Of a stretch of 53,321 nucleotides of DNA, positions 1-8,992 are shown one piece after another. The translations under genes and the position numbers were made by a program. The notes under the pieces were generated by a model that saw nothing but the letters and a program-made list of their open reading frames with translations, did not search any database and had not been told where the DNA came from. This DNA is from an uncultured bacterium (GTDB lineage Bacteria > Verrucomicrobiota > Kiritimatiellia > CAIKKV01 > CAITUY01). Location of the stretch: assembly GCA_903958395.1 (NCBI GenBank), contig CAJBSZ010000247.1:1-53321 (forward strand), written 5' to 3'. Within the stretch, counting starts at the first letter, position 1; each line of letters opens with the position of its first letter.

Positions 1-1
1 G

Positions 2-3000
2 GCAACGGTCACGGGCGGCGGCACAACTTATAATGTGGCCGTGAGCGGGATGACGGGCAATGGCACAGTGATCCCCTCGGTGGCGGCAGGAAAGGCGCGC
101 GATGCAGCCGGAAACGGAAATACTGCGTCCACGAGCACCGATAACACCGTAACCTACGATGGAACGGCACCAACGGTTACAATCGACCAGGCGGCGGGTC
201 AGGCGGATCCAACGAACAGCTCGCCGATCAACTTCACCGTGATGTTCAGCGAATCGGTGGCCGACTTCGCCACCGGCGATGTGACAATTGGCGGCACTGC
301 CACGGGAACCAAGACCGCCACGGTCACGGGCGGTGGCACAACCTATAATGTGGCGGTGAGTGGGATGACAGGCAGTGGCACGGTGATTGCAACGATTGCG
401 ACCAATAAGGCTCAGGACGCAGCCGGAAACAGGAATGCCGCATCCACCAGCACCGACAACACAGTATCCTATGACATAACGAATCCTTCAGTGACGATCA
501 ACCAGGCGGCAGGACAAGCAGATCCGACGAACAGCTCGTCAATCAACTTCACTGTGCTGTTCAGCGAGCCGGTATACGATTTTTTTGATGGTGATGTGAC
601 ACTGAGTGGAGTAGCCGGGGCGACGACGGCGACGGTCACGGGCGGCGGCACGACTTATAATGTAGCGGCAAGCGGAATGACGAACAACGGCACGGTGATC
701 GCGACGATTACCGCCGGAAAAGCCCACGACATGGCCGGCAACCTCAATAACGCCTCGACCAGCACGGATAAAACGGTGACCTATGACGCAACGGCACCGA
801 CAGTAACGATCAACCAGACGGCGGGTCAGGCGGATCCGGCGAAGAATTCGCCCATTAACTTCACGGTGTTGTACAGCGAAACGGTGACTGATTTCGCCTC
901 CAGCGACGTCACAATTGAGGGAACAGCGGGCGCGACGACAGTCACGGTGACGGGCAGTGGAAAAAACTATTTGGTGGCCGTGAGCGGGATGACTGGTGAC
1001 GGCACCGTGATTGCCTCGATTGCGGCTGACCAGGCACATGACGCCGCTGGTAATGGAAATACCGCTTCCTCCAGCACCGACAATTCGGTCGCTTATGACG
1101 GAACGGCACCAACGGTAACGATCAACCAGGCATCAGGCCAGGCGGATCCAACGAACGGCTCACCCATCAACTTCACCGTGGTTTTTAGCGAACCGGTGGA
1201 CGACTTTTTCTTCAACAGCGTGACGGTAAGCGGCTCGGGGATGAGTACGATAGTCAATACCACAGGCAGCGGCACAACTTACAACGTGGAGGTGGACATC
1301 ATATCGGGCAGTGGCGGGGTGATCGTGATGATTGAGTCCAACAAAGTTCACGATGCGACCGGAAATGGGAATGTGGCCTCAACCAGCACGGACAACATGG
1401 TAACCTACGATGTAATACCACCAACGGTGACGATCAATCAGGCAACTGGGCAGGCGGATCCGACGAACGGCTCGCCAATCAATTTTACGGTGGTGTTCAG
1501 TGAACCTGTTGCAGATTTTGACGCAGACGCCGTGATGCTGGGCGGGACAGCCGGAGCGACAACGGCCACGGTCACGGGTAGCAACACGACCTACAATTTG
1601 GCGGTGAGCGGAATGACGGGTAGAGGCACAGTGATCGCGGCGATCACGGCCGACCAAGCCCATGATGCGGCGAAGAACGGGAACATGGCGTCGAGTAGCA
1701 CGGACAACACCGTGACCTACGATGTGACACTGAACAGGCAGCTGGCAGTAACGTACCCGAACGGCGGCGAGGTGTTCGATGGTGGCGACACGGTTGGAAT
1801 CCTCTGGTCCACGGCGGGAACTGATTGGGTCACCGGGGATACCGTCAGACTTGAGGTTTCTACAAATTCCGGAACGGCATGGAGCCCGATCACGGGGGCA
1901 GATAACCTTGCCTATGACCTTGGAATTTTCAACTGGCCTACGGCGGGACTGGCAAATTTTTCAACCTATCGGATTCGGGTGTCATGGAATAATGCCGTAA
2001 GCCTTTCCCATGTTTCGGATGGCGACTTTGCAATATGGCGTTGTTTCTACGTCAACGATGCGTTCACCAACTATGATGCCTGGTGTACTGCGGCGGGCAC
2101 GAATACAAACACCGGGTTGGATCCGGCTCATCCCAAGGCGACGGTGCAGGGCATTTTGAGTGCTTATACACTGGTTCCCGGGGACACTGTAAGGATCGAT
2201 ACGGGAAATTATATCCTGACGCAAGAAATCAACGTTCCAGTAGCGTATAGCGGAAAGAGCAATGCACCGCTCGTATTCGAGGCGTCGCCGTATGGGGTAA
2301 CCCTCGACCGGAACTCTCTAGTGATGGGGTTCGTCTGGTATATATTGGCAAGTAATGTGACGATTCGGACAGCGCAAAGCGTAACTTATCCAGACGTTCC
2401 CCAGAGTTGGATGAAGATAACGCGTGCCGGATATGGTGTTTACACGAGGGGTGGGTATTCCCGCCTGAGTTGCGTGGATCTCTGTAGCAACGTGTATTGC
2501 GGGGTATGGTTCGAGGGTTCGGCCTCGTATGGAATTATTGAGAACTCCGTGGTGAGAGACATGTATGACTTCTCCAGCATCGACAGGGGAAATGGAATTT
2601 CTGTCAGTTCCTCTTATGTGACGATCAGTAATTGTACCGTTTTCGGAAACGCCAATAAAGGGATCAGTCTGAGCGGCTCAGAAATCACGCTCCGGAACAC
2701 GATCATCCACGCCGATGGAGTCGGCCGATACGCCATCAATTCCTGGAACGCTTTACTTTCTGATTATAACGACCTATTTGTGACCAATGGCGCGATATTG
2801 GGGAGTTTGAACGGCGTGGTACAGCCATCGCTGGCTGACTGGCGGCGTTCGGGGATGGATTCGAATAGCCTTTCAACGGATCCTCAATTCGTGAATCCGA
2901 CAATGAGGGATCTCCACCTGAAAAGCACGGCAGGAAGTTATCATGGCGGGGCTTGGACAGCGGATGGCTCGAGCAGTCCCTGTATCGATATGGGCATCGG

Positions 3001-6000
3001 TGAGGCCGGGCTTGAACCGGCACCGAATACGTCGCCCGGGCATGACGTGAACATCGGGCGGCTGAATTTGGGGGCGTATGGCGGAACCGAGCAGGCCTCC
3101 AAGACTCCGTTGGAACGGAAGTTGAATCTGATGGAACCGATTGGCCGGGAGAATGTTGTAGATCAAGCAATGCCCTTGTCCATTCGCTGGACCTGGATGG
3201 GCGAGGGCTGGCAAAGTAACGACAAGGTTCGATTGGAGTATTCTGCCGATGCGGGACAAACGTGGAATGGGATGGCTGGGGGAAGTGGTGTGGCAGCAAC
3301 GAACGAAGTGTTTCGTTGGGATATCAGCGGAATGTCTCCGGGGGCGCTCTATTTGGCGCGGATAACCTGCAATCAGGATGAGACCGCAGTAAGCCACAGC
3401 CCCGCTGTCTTCCGCATCGGTTCTTCTCTGGTCTTCTACGTCAACGATGCTTCGCTCAGCCTTGATGAATGGTGCGTAGCCGTAGGGAACGATGCGAACA
3501 CCGGCACTGACCCGGCACATCCCAAGGCGACACCACAGGGCATTTTGAATGCCTATACCCTGGTTCCTGGCGATACCGTGCGCATCGACACGGGAATCTA
3601 CACTCTGACGACTAATATTACGGTAGGGGTGATGCATAGTGGAATGATCGATGCACCGGTGGTGTTCGAGGCGTCGCCATACGGGGTGACACTCAACCGG
3701 AACAGCACGGCGAACGGATGCTACGGGTGGAATATCGTGGCAAGTAATGTGACGGTGCGAACGGCACAAAGTTCAAAATTCCCGGAAGCCTCTCAAAGCT
3801 GGATGAAGATCCGGGGTGGGTATTCGGGATTAACCATCACGGGAAATTACTGTCACGTGAGCCGGGTTGATGTTTGCAGTAATTATTCTTATGGCGTATC
3901 GATCGGCGGAGTTGGTGTTGTGATTGAGAACTCGCTATCCAGAAACGCAACGGTTGCAAGCGGTGGTGCCGGGATCCGGATCAATGCATCCTTCGTGACT
4001 ATCAGTAATTGCACGGTCTTTGGAAATGCGTATGGCATCTATATAGCAGGATATTCCGACACCCTGCTCAGGAACAATATCATCCGTGCCGATGGGTCCG
4101 GTGCGTTCGCCGTCTATAGAACCCTACCCGGATACAGTCTATTCTCGGATTACAACGACCTAAGCGTGACCAATGGTGCAGCAGTGGGGTATTACAGCTA
4201 CGCCGTGAAGCAGACTCTGGCTGACTGGATACTTACGGGGCAGGACACGAATAGCCTGTCACTGAATCCGCAGTTTGCAAACGTAGCCGCCGGCGACTTC
4301 CATTTGAAGAGCGTGGAAGGTCGTTATGTGTCGGCCAATCTGTGGACCAACGACACAGCCCACAGCGCCTGCATTGATGCGGGAGATCCGGGCAGTGACT
4401 GGACCAATGAAACGGCTCCCCATGGCTCCCGAATTAACATGGGAGCCTATGGCAATACCGAGCAGGCATCACGAAGCCTGACAAACTCGGTGGTATCACT
4501 CGACGTTCAGTCGCCCTTTGGAGCCTCACTTCCCGCGATTGGGTCATCCCTTTACTACCCCGGAAAAACGTTATCCTGCCAACTATCCGGTTCCCCGGCA
4601 CAAATCGGCATCACGCAATATGTGTGCACAGGCTGGGTCATGCAAGGAAGCGAGCCTGCAACAGGGAGCGGCACAAACGTCACGATATTGTTGACGAACA
4701 GTACAGTGCTCACATGGCAATGGGTTACCAATGTCCCGCCCGTGGCGAAGCTTGTCTCCGCCGGGCAGACCTCGAGCAACGGAGAGGGCCGGGTCACGAT
4801 CAACTGCTCGGTGTCTGATGTGAAAGGACAGTCATGCCAGGCGGAGGTGCTTTACTCCACAAATGGGGCTGTTTCCTGGACGAATCTTTGGGTGGCGGAC
4901 GTGAGTTCCTCAGTGGGTAGTGTGACTCTGACAAACGGTGCTCCTTGTCAGATTGGTGGTGTTGAAACGACTAACGGAATTGGGCTTACCACAAACCTCC
5001 TCGCAATCGCCTGGGATACAACCGGCAATGGTCTTTCAATTGCGCTGTCCACCAACACGCGGATTCGGCTCCGCGTCTGGAATGGGATCTTGTGGAGCAG
5101 TGCTGTAACCAGCACTCCTTTCTGCGTTGATAATCAGGCGCCCGGGGCGGGTATTTTGGCAGGCTCAACTCCCATGGTCGGAGTGTGGTCAACCAATCGG
5201 AACATCGTGGCGCAATGGGTGGCGAGTGATGGAGCCGGAACGGGTATTAAAGGGTACGGATATGCATTCACCAACGAAGGCGCGGCACCAGCTCCCCTAG
5301 CCGTGATGACGACCGGATCGAATGGAATGAGCGAGGCACTGGCCGACGGGACAAACTGGTGGTTGGCCTTACGAGCCGTGGACAAGGCCGGAAACTGGGG
5401 CATGAGCACAAGTTTCGGACCGTTCTGGATTGATGGAACCGCTCCAACCTATTCGGATTGGATCCGGACACCGTCCAATCTCACCGCTGAGACAATTGGC
5501 ACCATTCAGGTGACGGCGCAAATTGACGATCCGCTCAGCGGACTGGAGACAAATAAACCTGAAATTGAATATCGTCTGTCAGGAAGTGCCTACAGCGAAA
5601 CTTACATCGCCATGACGATGACCAACGGGGCGTGGGCGGTTGACTTGGATCTGGATTGGAAATCCATGGGTGGGAAAACCCTTTTCTATCGGGTTCGTTC
5701 CCGGGATGCGGCAGGGAATGTTTCGGTGAGTTCCGAACAAGAGGAGATGATTGACGCTGGCGTTATTGGAGTGACGCCTGACCAACTTACTTACACCGGC
5801 ATCTATGGCGGACCGGATCCCCTTCCACAAGTATTTGTAATTACCAACACCGGAACTGCAGGCTTTGTTTTCTCCAATGTGGTGGCCAATGGTGAAGCCT
5901 CATGGTTTTCCCCTGGCCCATCCAGAGGACGCGTGGAGTCCGGCGCGAGTGTCGCGGTCAGTGGCGGGGTGAGTATACTCGGACTGCCCGCCGGCGTCTA

Positions 6001-6637
6001 TTCCGTCACCAATCATGTGTTTGCGCCCACAGCAACCAACGCCGCTCAGGATATCGTGCTACATCTGATCATTCAAAAGGCCAGCCAAACCATCACACAA
6101 TTCTTGCCCGTCAATGGCTCTGTGTTCGCGGAGTCCAATACGGTGTCATTGAGTGCAACCGCCTCAAGTGGCCTGGCTGTGAGTTTTGCATCCAATACCC
6201 TATGGGCGACAGTTTCCGGGACTGATCTATTCTTCACCTCCCATGGTTCGACGGAGATTGTGGCAAGTCAGGGCGGGGATGAGAATTATGACGCGGCAAT
6301 AGCGGTGACTAATGTTTACACTGTGCTCAGGGATGGGGATTCCGATGGCGATGGGATGAGTGACTGGAATGAGTATCTGGCTGGAACCAGTCCGTCGAAT
6401 CCCGCCTCTGTTTTTACGATAAAGGGTGCTGTTCAGATTATCGGAACAGGATTTGTGATTCAGTGGAACAGTTCGTCCAATCAGATTTATACGCTGGAAC
6501 GTGCCACGAACCTTTCGTGGGACGGGTTTTTGCCTCTGGTTAACTGTATTACAGCAACTCCCCCCGACAATGTTCACACGGACAATGTTCAAAACGCCAC
6601 GCCAGGTTATTTCTACCGGCTCAAGACAAAGCGATAA
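2..6637 (+). CDS. Giant surface/secreted protein, 5'-truncated by window edge: Ig-like repeats, two beta-helix modules, TSP3-like motif
   Basis: The reading frame is open from base 2, so the true start lies upstream and only the last roughly 2200 residues are visible. In order there are: the end of one and five complete Ig-like repeats of about 104 residues (each begins T-A-P-T-V-T-I and ends T-V-T-Y-D); a Kre9/KNH-like beta-sandwich (YPNGGEVF) followed by a right-handed parallel beta-helix; a second copy of that pair; Ig or FnIII-like domains; an MBG-like stretch; a DGDSDGDGMSDW calcium-binding TSP3-like motif; and a C-terminal domain ending FYRLKTKR. No catalytic motif or transmembrane segment is seen in the visible part. 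Such architectures are typical of adhesins or polysaccharide-interacting surface proteins. The function is inferred from architecture only. The gene converges on rsmB with a 13-base gap. Confidence 0.85.
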   Translation, partial: ATVTGGGTTYNVAVSGMTGNGTVIPSVAAGKARDAAGNGNTASTSTDNTVTYDGTAPTVTIDQAAGQADPTNSSPINFTVMFSESVADFATGDVTIGGTATGTKTATVTGGGTTYNVAVSGMTGSGTVIATIATNKAQDAAGNRNAASTSTDNTVSYDITNPSVTINQAAGQADPTNSSSINFTVLFSEPVYDFFDGDVTLSGVAGATTATVTGGGTTYNVAASGMTNNGTVIATITAGKAHDMAGNLNNASTSTDKTVTYDATAPTVTINQTAGQADPAKNSPINFTVLYSETVTDFASSDVTIEGTAGATTVTVTGSGKNYLVAVSGMTGDGTVIASIAADQAHDAAGNGNTASSSTDNSVAYDGTAPTVTINQASGQADPTNGSPINFTVVFSEPVDDFFFNSVTVSGSGMSTIVNTTGSGTTYNVEVDIISGSGGVIVMIESNKVHDATGNGNVASTSTDNMVTYDVIPPTVTINQATGQADPTNGSPINFTVVFSEPVADFDADAVMLGGTAGATTATVTGSNTTYNLAVSGMTGRGTVIAAITADQAHDAAKNGNMASSSTDNTVTYDVTLNRQLAVTYPNGGEVFDGGDTVGILWSTAGTDWVTGDTVRLEVSTNSGTAWSPITGADNLAYDLGIFNWPTAGLANFSTYRIRVSWNNAVSLSHVSDGDFAIWRCFYVNDAFTNYDAWCTAAGTNTNTGLDPAHPKATVQGILSAYTLVPGDTVRIDTGNYILTQEINVPVAYSGKSNAPLVFEASPYGVTLDRNSLVMGFVWYILASNVTIRTAQSVTYPDVPQSWMKITRAGYGVYTRGGYSRLSCVDLCSNVYCGVWFEGSASYGIIENSVVRDMYDFSSIDRGNGISVSSSYVTISNCTVFGNANKGISLSGSEITLRNTIIHADGVGRYAINSWNALLSDYNDLFVTNGAILGSLNGVVQPSLADWRRSGMDSNSLSTDPQFVNPTMRDLHLKSTAGSYHGGAWTADGSSSPCIDMGIGEAGLEPAPNTSPGHDVNIGRLNLGAYGGTEQASKTPLERKLNLMEPIGRENVVDQAMPLSIRWTWMGEGWQSNDKVRLEYSADAGQTWNGMAGGSGVAATNEVFRWDISGMSPGALYLARITCNQDETAVSHSPAVFRIGSSLVFYVNDASLSLDEWCVAVGNDANTGTDPAHPKATPQGILNAYTLVPGDTVRIDTGIYTLTTNITVGVMHSGMIDAPVVFEASPYGVTLNRNSTANGCYGWNIVASNVTVRTAQSSKFPEASQSWMKIRGGYSGLTITGNYCHVSRVDVCSNYSYGVSIGGVGVVIENSLSRNATVASGGAGIRINASFVTISNCTVFGNAYGIYIAGYSDTLLRNNIIRADGSGAFAVYRTLPGYSLFSDYNDLSVTNGAAVGYYSYAVKQTLADWILTGQDTNSLSLNPQFANVAAGDFHLKSVEGRYVSANLWTNDTAHSACIDAGDPGSDWTNETAPHGSRINMGAYGNTEQASRSLTNSVVSLDVQSPFGASLPAIGSSLYYPGKTLSCQLSGSPAQIGITQYVCTGWVMQGSEPATGSGTNVTILLTNSTVLTWQWVTNVPPVAKLVSAGQTSSNGEGRVTINCSVSDVKGQSCQAEVLYSTNGAVSWTNLWVADVSSSVGSVTLTNGAPCQIGGVETTNGIGLTTNLLAIAWDTTGNGLSIALSTNTRIRLRVWNGILWSSAVTSTPFCVDNQAPGAGILAGSTPMVGVWSTNRNIVAQWVASDGAGTGIKGYGYAFTNEGAAPAPLAVMTTGSNGMSEALADGTNWWLALRAVDKAGNWGMSTSFGPFWIDGTAPTYSDWIRTPSNLTAETIGTIQVTAQIDDPLSGLETNKPEIEYRLSGSAYSETYIAMTMTNGAWAVDLDLDWKSMGGKTLFYRVRSRDAAGNVSVSSEQEEMIDAGVIGVTPDQLTYTGIYGGPDPLPQVFVITNTGTAGFVFSNVVANGEASWFSPGPSRGRVESGASVAVSGGVSILGLPAGVYSVTNHVFAPTATNAAQDIVLHLIIQKASQTITQFLPVNGSVFAESNTVSLSATASSGLAVSFASNTLWATVSGTDLFFTSHGSTEIVASQGGDENYDAAIAVTNVYTVLRDGDSDGDGMSDWNEYLAGTSPSNPASVFTIKGAVQIIGTGFVIQWNSSSNQIYTLERATNLSWDGFLPLVNCITATPPDNVHTDNVQNATPGYFYRLKTKR
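164..1726 (+). repeat. Five tandem Ig-like repeats of about 312-315 bp
   Basis: Units start at 164, 479, 791, 1103 and 1415; the first is 315 bp and the other four 312 bp. A sixth, partial unit occupies bases 2-163. Conserved blocks include GQADPTN, SPINFTV, FSEPV, TTYNVAVSGM, GTVIA and STDNTVTYD. The units resemble each other at the DNA level as well as the protein level, so unit number could change by recombination. Confidence 0.9.
1733..4480 (+). repeat. Internal duplication: Kre9-like plus beta-helix module, two copies
   Basis: Copy 1 spans about 1733-3120 and copy 2 about 3121-4480, both inside the giant surface protein gene. Shared landmarks in both copies are FYVNDA, DPAHPKAT, AYTLVPGDTVRIDTG, VFEASPYGVTL, ISNCTVFGNA and GAYG-TEQAS. 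Each copy starts with a beta-sandwich and continues with a pectate-lyase-like beta-helix. The copies have diverged clearly, so the duplication is not recent. Confidence 0.85.
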
Positions 6638-6650
6638 GACCGCAACTCCA

Positions 6651-7943
6651 TTATGCCGTTCGTTTCAGCACGGCGGCGAAGGCCCCGTCGACGGCGTCAC
6701 GGGGCGGGAAAAGCTTTCGTTCGGTACCCCGCGTGAAGCCGGGATGATCCTTGAGCCAGGCTGAGATCATCCCTTCATCCTCCTCGGTCTCCAGACTGCA
6801 GGTACTGTAGACAATCCGTCCCCCGACCCGAACCCGTTCAGCCGCTCCATTCAGGATGGCCCGCTGGGTTTCGCAAACTTTGGCCAGCCGCTCCGGCGAA
6901 AACCGCCAGCGTGCATCTGCCCGGCGCCTTAGTACACCCGTATTGGTGCAGGGCACATCCACCAGAATGCCGTCAAACAAAAGACCGGCCAGTTCGGGAA
7001 CACCGACCCCACCCCGGCTACAGGCGGCCATATCGCCTTCAATGACCCGAACTCCTTCCAGATTCATCCGGGCCAGGTTGTCGGTCAGGAATCCCATGCG
7101 GTCGGCATGGATATCCATGGCGGTCAGGGTTCCGCCGCCGCCCATACGTTCGGCAATGGCCACGGTCTTGCCGCCCGGCGCCGCACAGGCGTCCAGGATT
7201 CGCTCCTGGGGCTTGGGATCCAGCAGCTCCACAGCCACGATCGTAGAGGGATCCTGGGCCATGAACCAGCCATCCTCAAATCCCGGGATATCCTCCACGC
7301 TGACTCCGCGCGCCAGAGTACAGAACCGGGCCGGATCAAACCCATGAGGCTCAATCCGGATCCCTTCCGAGGCCAGCCTGTCCCGGAAGTCCGCCATCTG
7401 GATACGGCCCGTGTTCAGCCGGAGCGTAACCGCCGCCCGGGTATTGTTCCATTCGCACAACGCCACGGCCTCCGCCTCACTGAAGGCGGCCGTCCAGCGC
7501 TTGATCAGGATTTCGGGGTGCGACAAACGGACTCCCGCAGGCTGGGTCTTCAGGGCGGCCAGAACAAGCGGCTTCTCCCGCAGGACGCGCCGCAAGACGC
7601 CATTGGTAAAGTTGACCTCATCCTGGCCAAACTCCGCCTTGACCGCCTCTACCGTTTCATTCACCGCGGCATAGGCTTCCACCGTGTCCATGTGCAGAAA
7701 CTGGTAAAGCCCGACCATCAGGTGGGCACGCAGGGGAATGGCGGGCAATTGCTTCATGCATTGCTTCAACACCCATTCCAGTTCCCGTTTCCATTTGACC
7801 ACCCCGTAGGTGACCTCCATGATGAAGCCCCGATTGGAGTGCACACGGGTCATCATCCGGTCCGGAAAATCCCCGGTCTCCATCCATTGCGCAATCATAC
7901 CGGCCGCCACCGCCCGTGAACTCGTTTGTGTCGTTATCTTCAT
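6651..7943 (-). CDS. rsmB: 16S rRNA (cytosine-C5)-methyltransferase RsmB/Sun family
   Basis: A 430-residue protein with an N-terminal NusB-like RNA-binding domain (about 1-130) and a Rossmann SAM-dependent methyltransferase domain. Motif I reads ILDACAAPGGKT at 249-260. Motif IV is VPCTNTG with Cys332, and motif VI is YSTCS with Cys382; in this family the two cysteines act in catalysis and release. The family methylates C967 of 16S rRNA in the cytoplasm. Length matches E. coli RsmB (429). The start codon overlaps the rlmN stop as ATGA, implying translational coupling. It is last in the murJ-rlmN-rsmB operon. Confidence 0.93.
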   Translation of the reverse strand: MKITTQTSSRAVAAGMIAQWMETGDFPDRMMTRVHSNRGFIMEVTYGVVKWKRELEWVLKQCMKQLPAIPLRAHLMVGLYQFLHMDTVEAYAAVNETVEAVKAEFGQDEVNFTNGVLRRVLREKPLVLAALKTQPAGVRLSHPEILIKRWTAAFSEAEAVALCEWNNTRAAVTLRLNTGRIQMADFRDRLASEGIRIEPHGFDPARFCTLARGVSVEDIPGFEDGWFMAQDPSTIVAVELLDPKPQERILDACAAPGGKTVAIAERMGGGGTLTAMDIHADRMGFLTDNLARMNLEGVRVIEGDMAACSRGGVGVPELAGLLFDGILVDVPCTNTGVLRRRADARWRFSPERLAKVCETQRAILNGAAERVRVGGRIVYSTCSLETEEDEGMISAWLKDHPGFTRGTERKLFPPRDAVDGAFAAVLKRTA

Positions 7944-8992
7944 TCTAGTGTCTTCCTGGAGTCTCCCCCACCCGCCCTCATTCGCAACTGCCCGCAGGCA
8001 GCGTCAATCGTCGTTCCCTTGGATAGCCGCGTGGTGGCGTTGATCCCGGTCTTACCGAGCACCTCGATGAACATCTCCGCCGTACCGGCAGTCGGCGCCT
8101 GTCCCTCAAACCCCTCCACCGGACTCAAGGGGATCAGATTGACGCGACCGGAAACCGGGCGGAGCAACTTCGCCAGCGCCAGGGCCTGCGGACGGCTATC
8201 GTTCACGCCCCGGATGAGCGTATATTCAAACGTGATGATCCGCTTCGTGGCCGCGACATATCGCCTGCAGGCCGCCAAAAGCTCCGTCAGCGGATACTTC
8301 CGGTTAACCGGCATCAGACGGCTTCGCAGCGCGTCATCGGGCGCATGCAATGACACCGACAGCTCGACTTGAATCCCCTCGCCCGCCAATCGCTCGATAC
8401 CGGGAATCACCCCGCTTGTGCTCACCGTCATGTGGCGCGCGCCGATATTTATCCCGTCCGGATCATTCAGAATGCGAATCGCCTTGAGCACGGCGTCTGT
8501 GTTGTCAAAAGGTTCGCCCATTCCCATAAAAACAATATTGGAGGGACGGTCGCCGTACTCCTTCCAGGCAAGCAGGACCTGGCCGACCATCTCACCGGCG
8601 TCAAGGTTCCGGACATAGCCGCCCTTCCCGCTGGCGCAGAAAACACAAGCGAACCGGCAACCGACCTGACTGGACACGCAGACGGTTCTGCGATCCCCGG
8701 CCGGAATCAGCACTTCCTCCACGCATTCCCCATCGCGGAGCCCCACGAGAATTTTCCGAGTCCCCTTGGGAGGCCCTTCAAGTTTCTGGTTTAGGACGGA
8801 AACGATGTCGAATTTACAGGCCAAGACTTCGCGCAGGGTAGCCGGAAGATTCTTCATCTCCGCCCAATCGCTCACGCGCTGTCCATAAAGCCACGTCCAG
8901 ATCTGCCCTGCCCGGTATGAGGGGAGTCCTAGCGCCTTGCAGGCTTCATCCAATTCAAGCCGCGAGAGTCCATGAATCAGTGGCTTCGTCAT
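7940..8992 (-). CDS. rlmN: Dual-specificity RNA (adenine-C2)-methyltransferase RlmN, radical SAM
   Basis: A 350-residue cytoplasmic radical SAM enzyme of the RlmN/Cfr family, which methylates A2503 of 23S rRNA and A37 of some tRNAs. The cluster motif reads CRFACVFC (CxxxCxxC). MGMGEPFDN is the SAM-binding GGEP-like motif. A cysteine in TVCVSSQ and one in DAACGQLRM near the C terminus match the two catalytic cysteines of RlmN. It overlaps murJ upstream and rsmB downstream by 4 bases each (ATGA), so the three genes form a tight operon. Confidence 0.95.
   Translation of the reverse strand: MTKPLIHGLSRLELDEACKALGLPSYRAGQIWTWLYGQRVSDWAEMKNLPATLREVLACKFDIVSVLNQKLEGPPKGTRKILVGLRDGECVEEVLIPAGDRRTVCVSSQVGCRFACVFCASGKGGYVRNLDAGEMVGQVLLAWKEYGDRPSNIVFMGMGEPFDNTDAVLKAIRILNDPDGINIGARHMTVSTSGVIPGIERLAGEGIQVELSVSLHAPDDALRSRLMPVNRKYPLTELLAACRRYVAATKRIITFEYTLIRGVNDSRPQALALAKLLRPVSGRVNLIPLSPVEGFEGQAPTAGTAEMFIEVLGKTGINATTRLSKGTTIDAACGQLRMRAGGGDSRKTLE

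Noticed and set aside
164-1726. Regular repeats considered as a CRISPR array
   Set aside because: Units are 312 bp, in frame and protein-coding, with no short spacers. No CRISPR-type repeat was seen elsewhere in the window.
2873-3769. 298-codon minus-strand ORF inside the giant surface protein gene
   Set aside because: Antisense of a well-conserved beta-helix module; the translation is rich in Arg and His and has no recognisable domain.
7107-7919. 270-codon plus-strand ORF opposite rsmB
   Set aside because: Antisense shadow; rsmB is certain from its SAM-binding and two-cysteine motifs.
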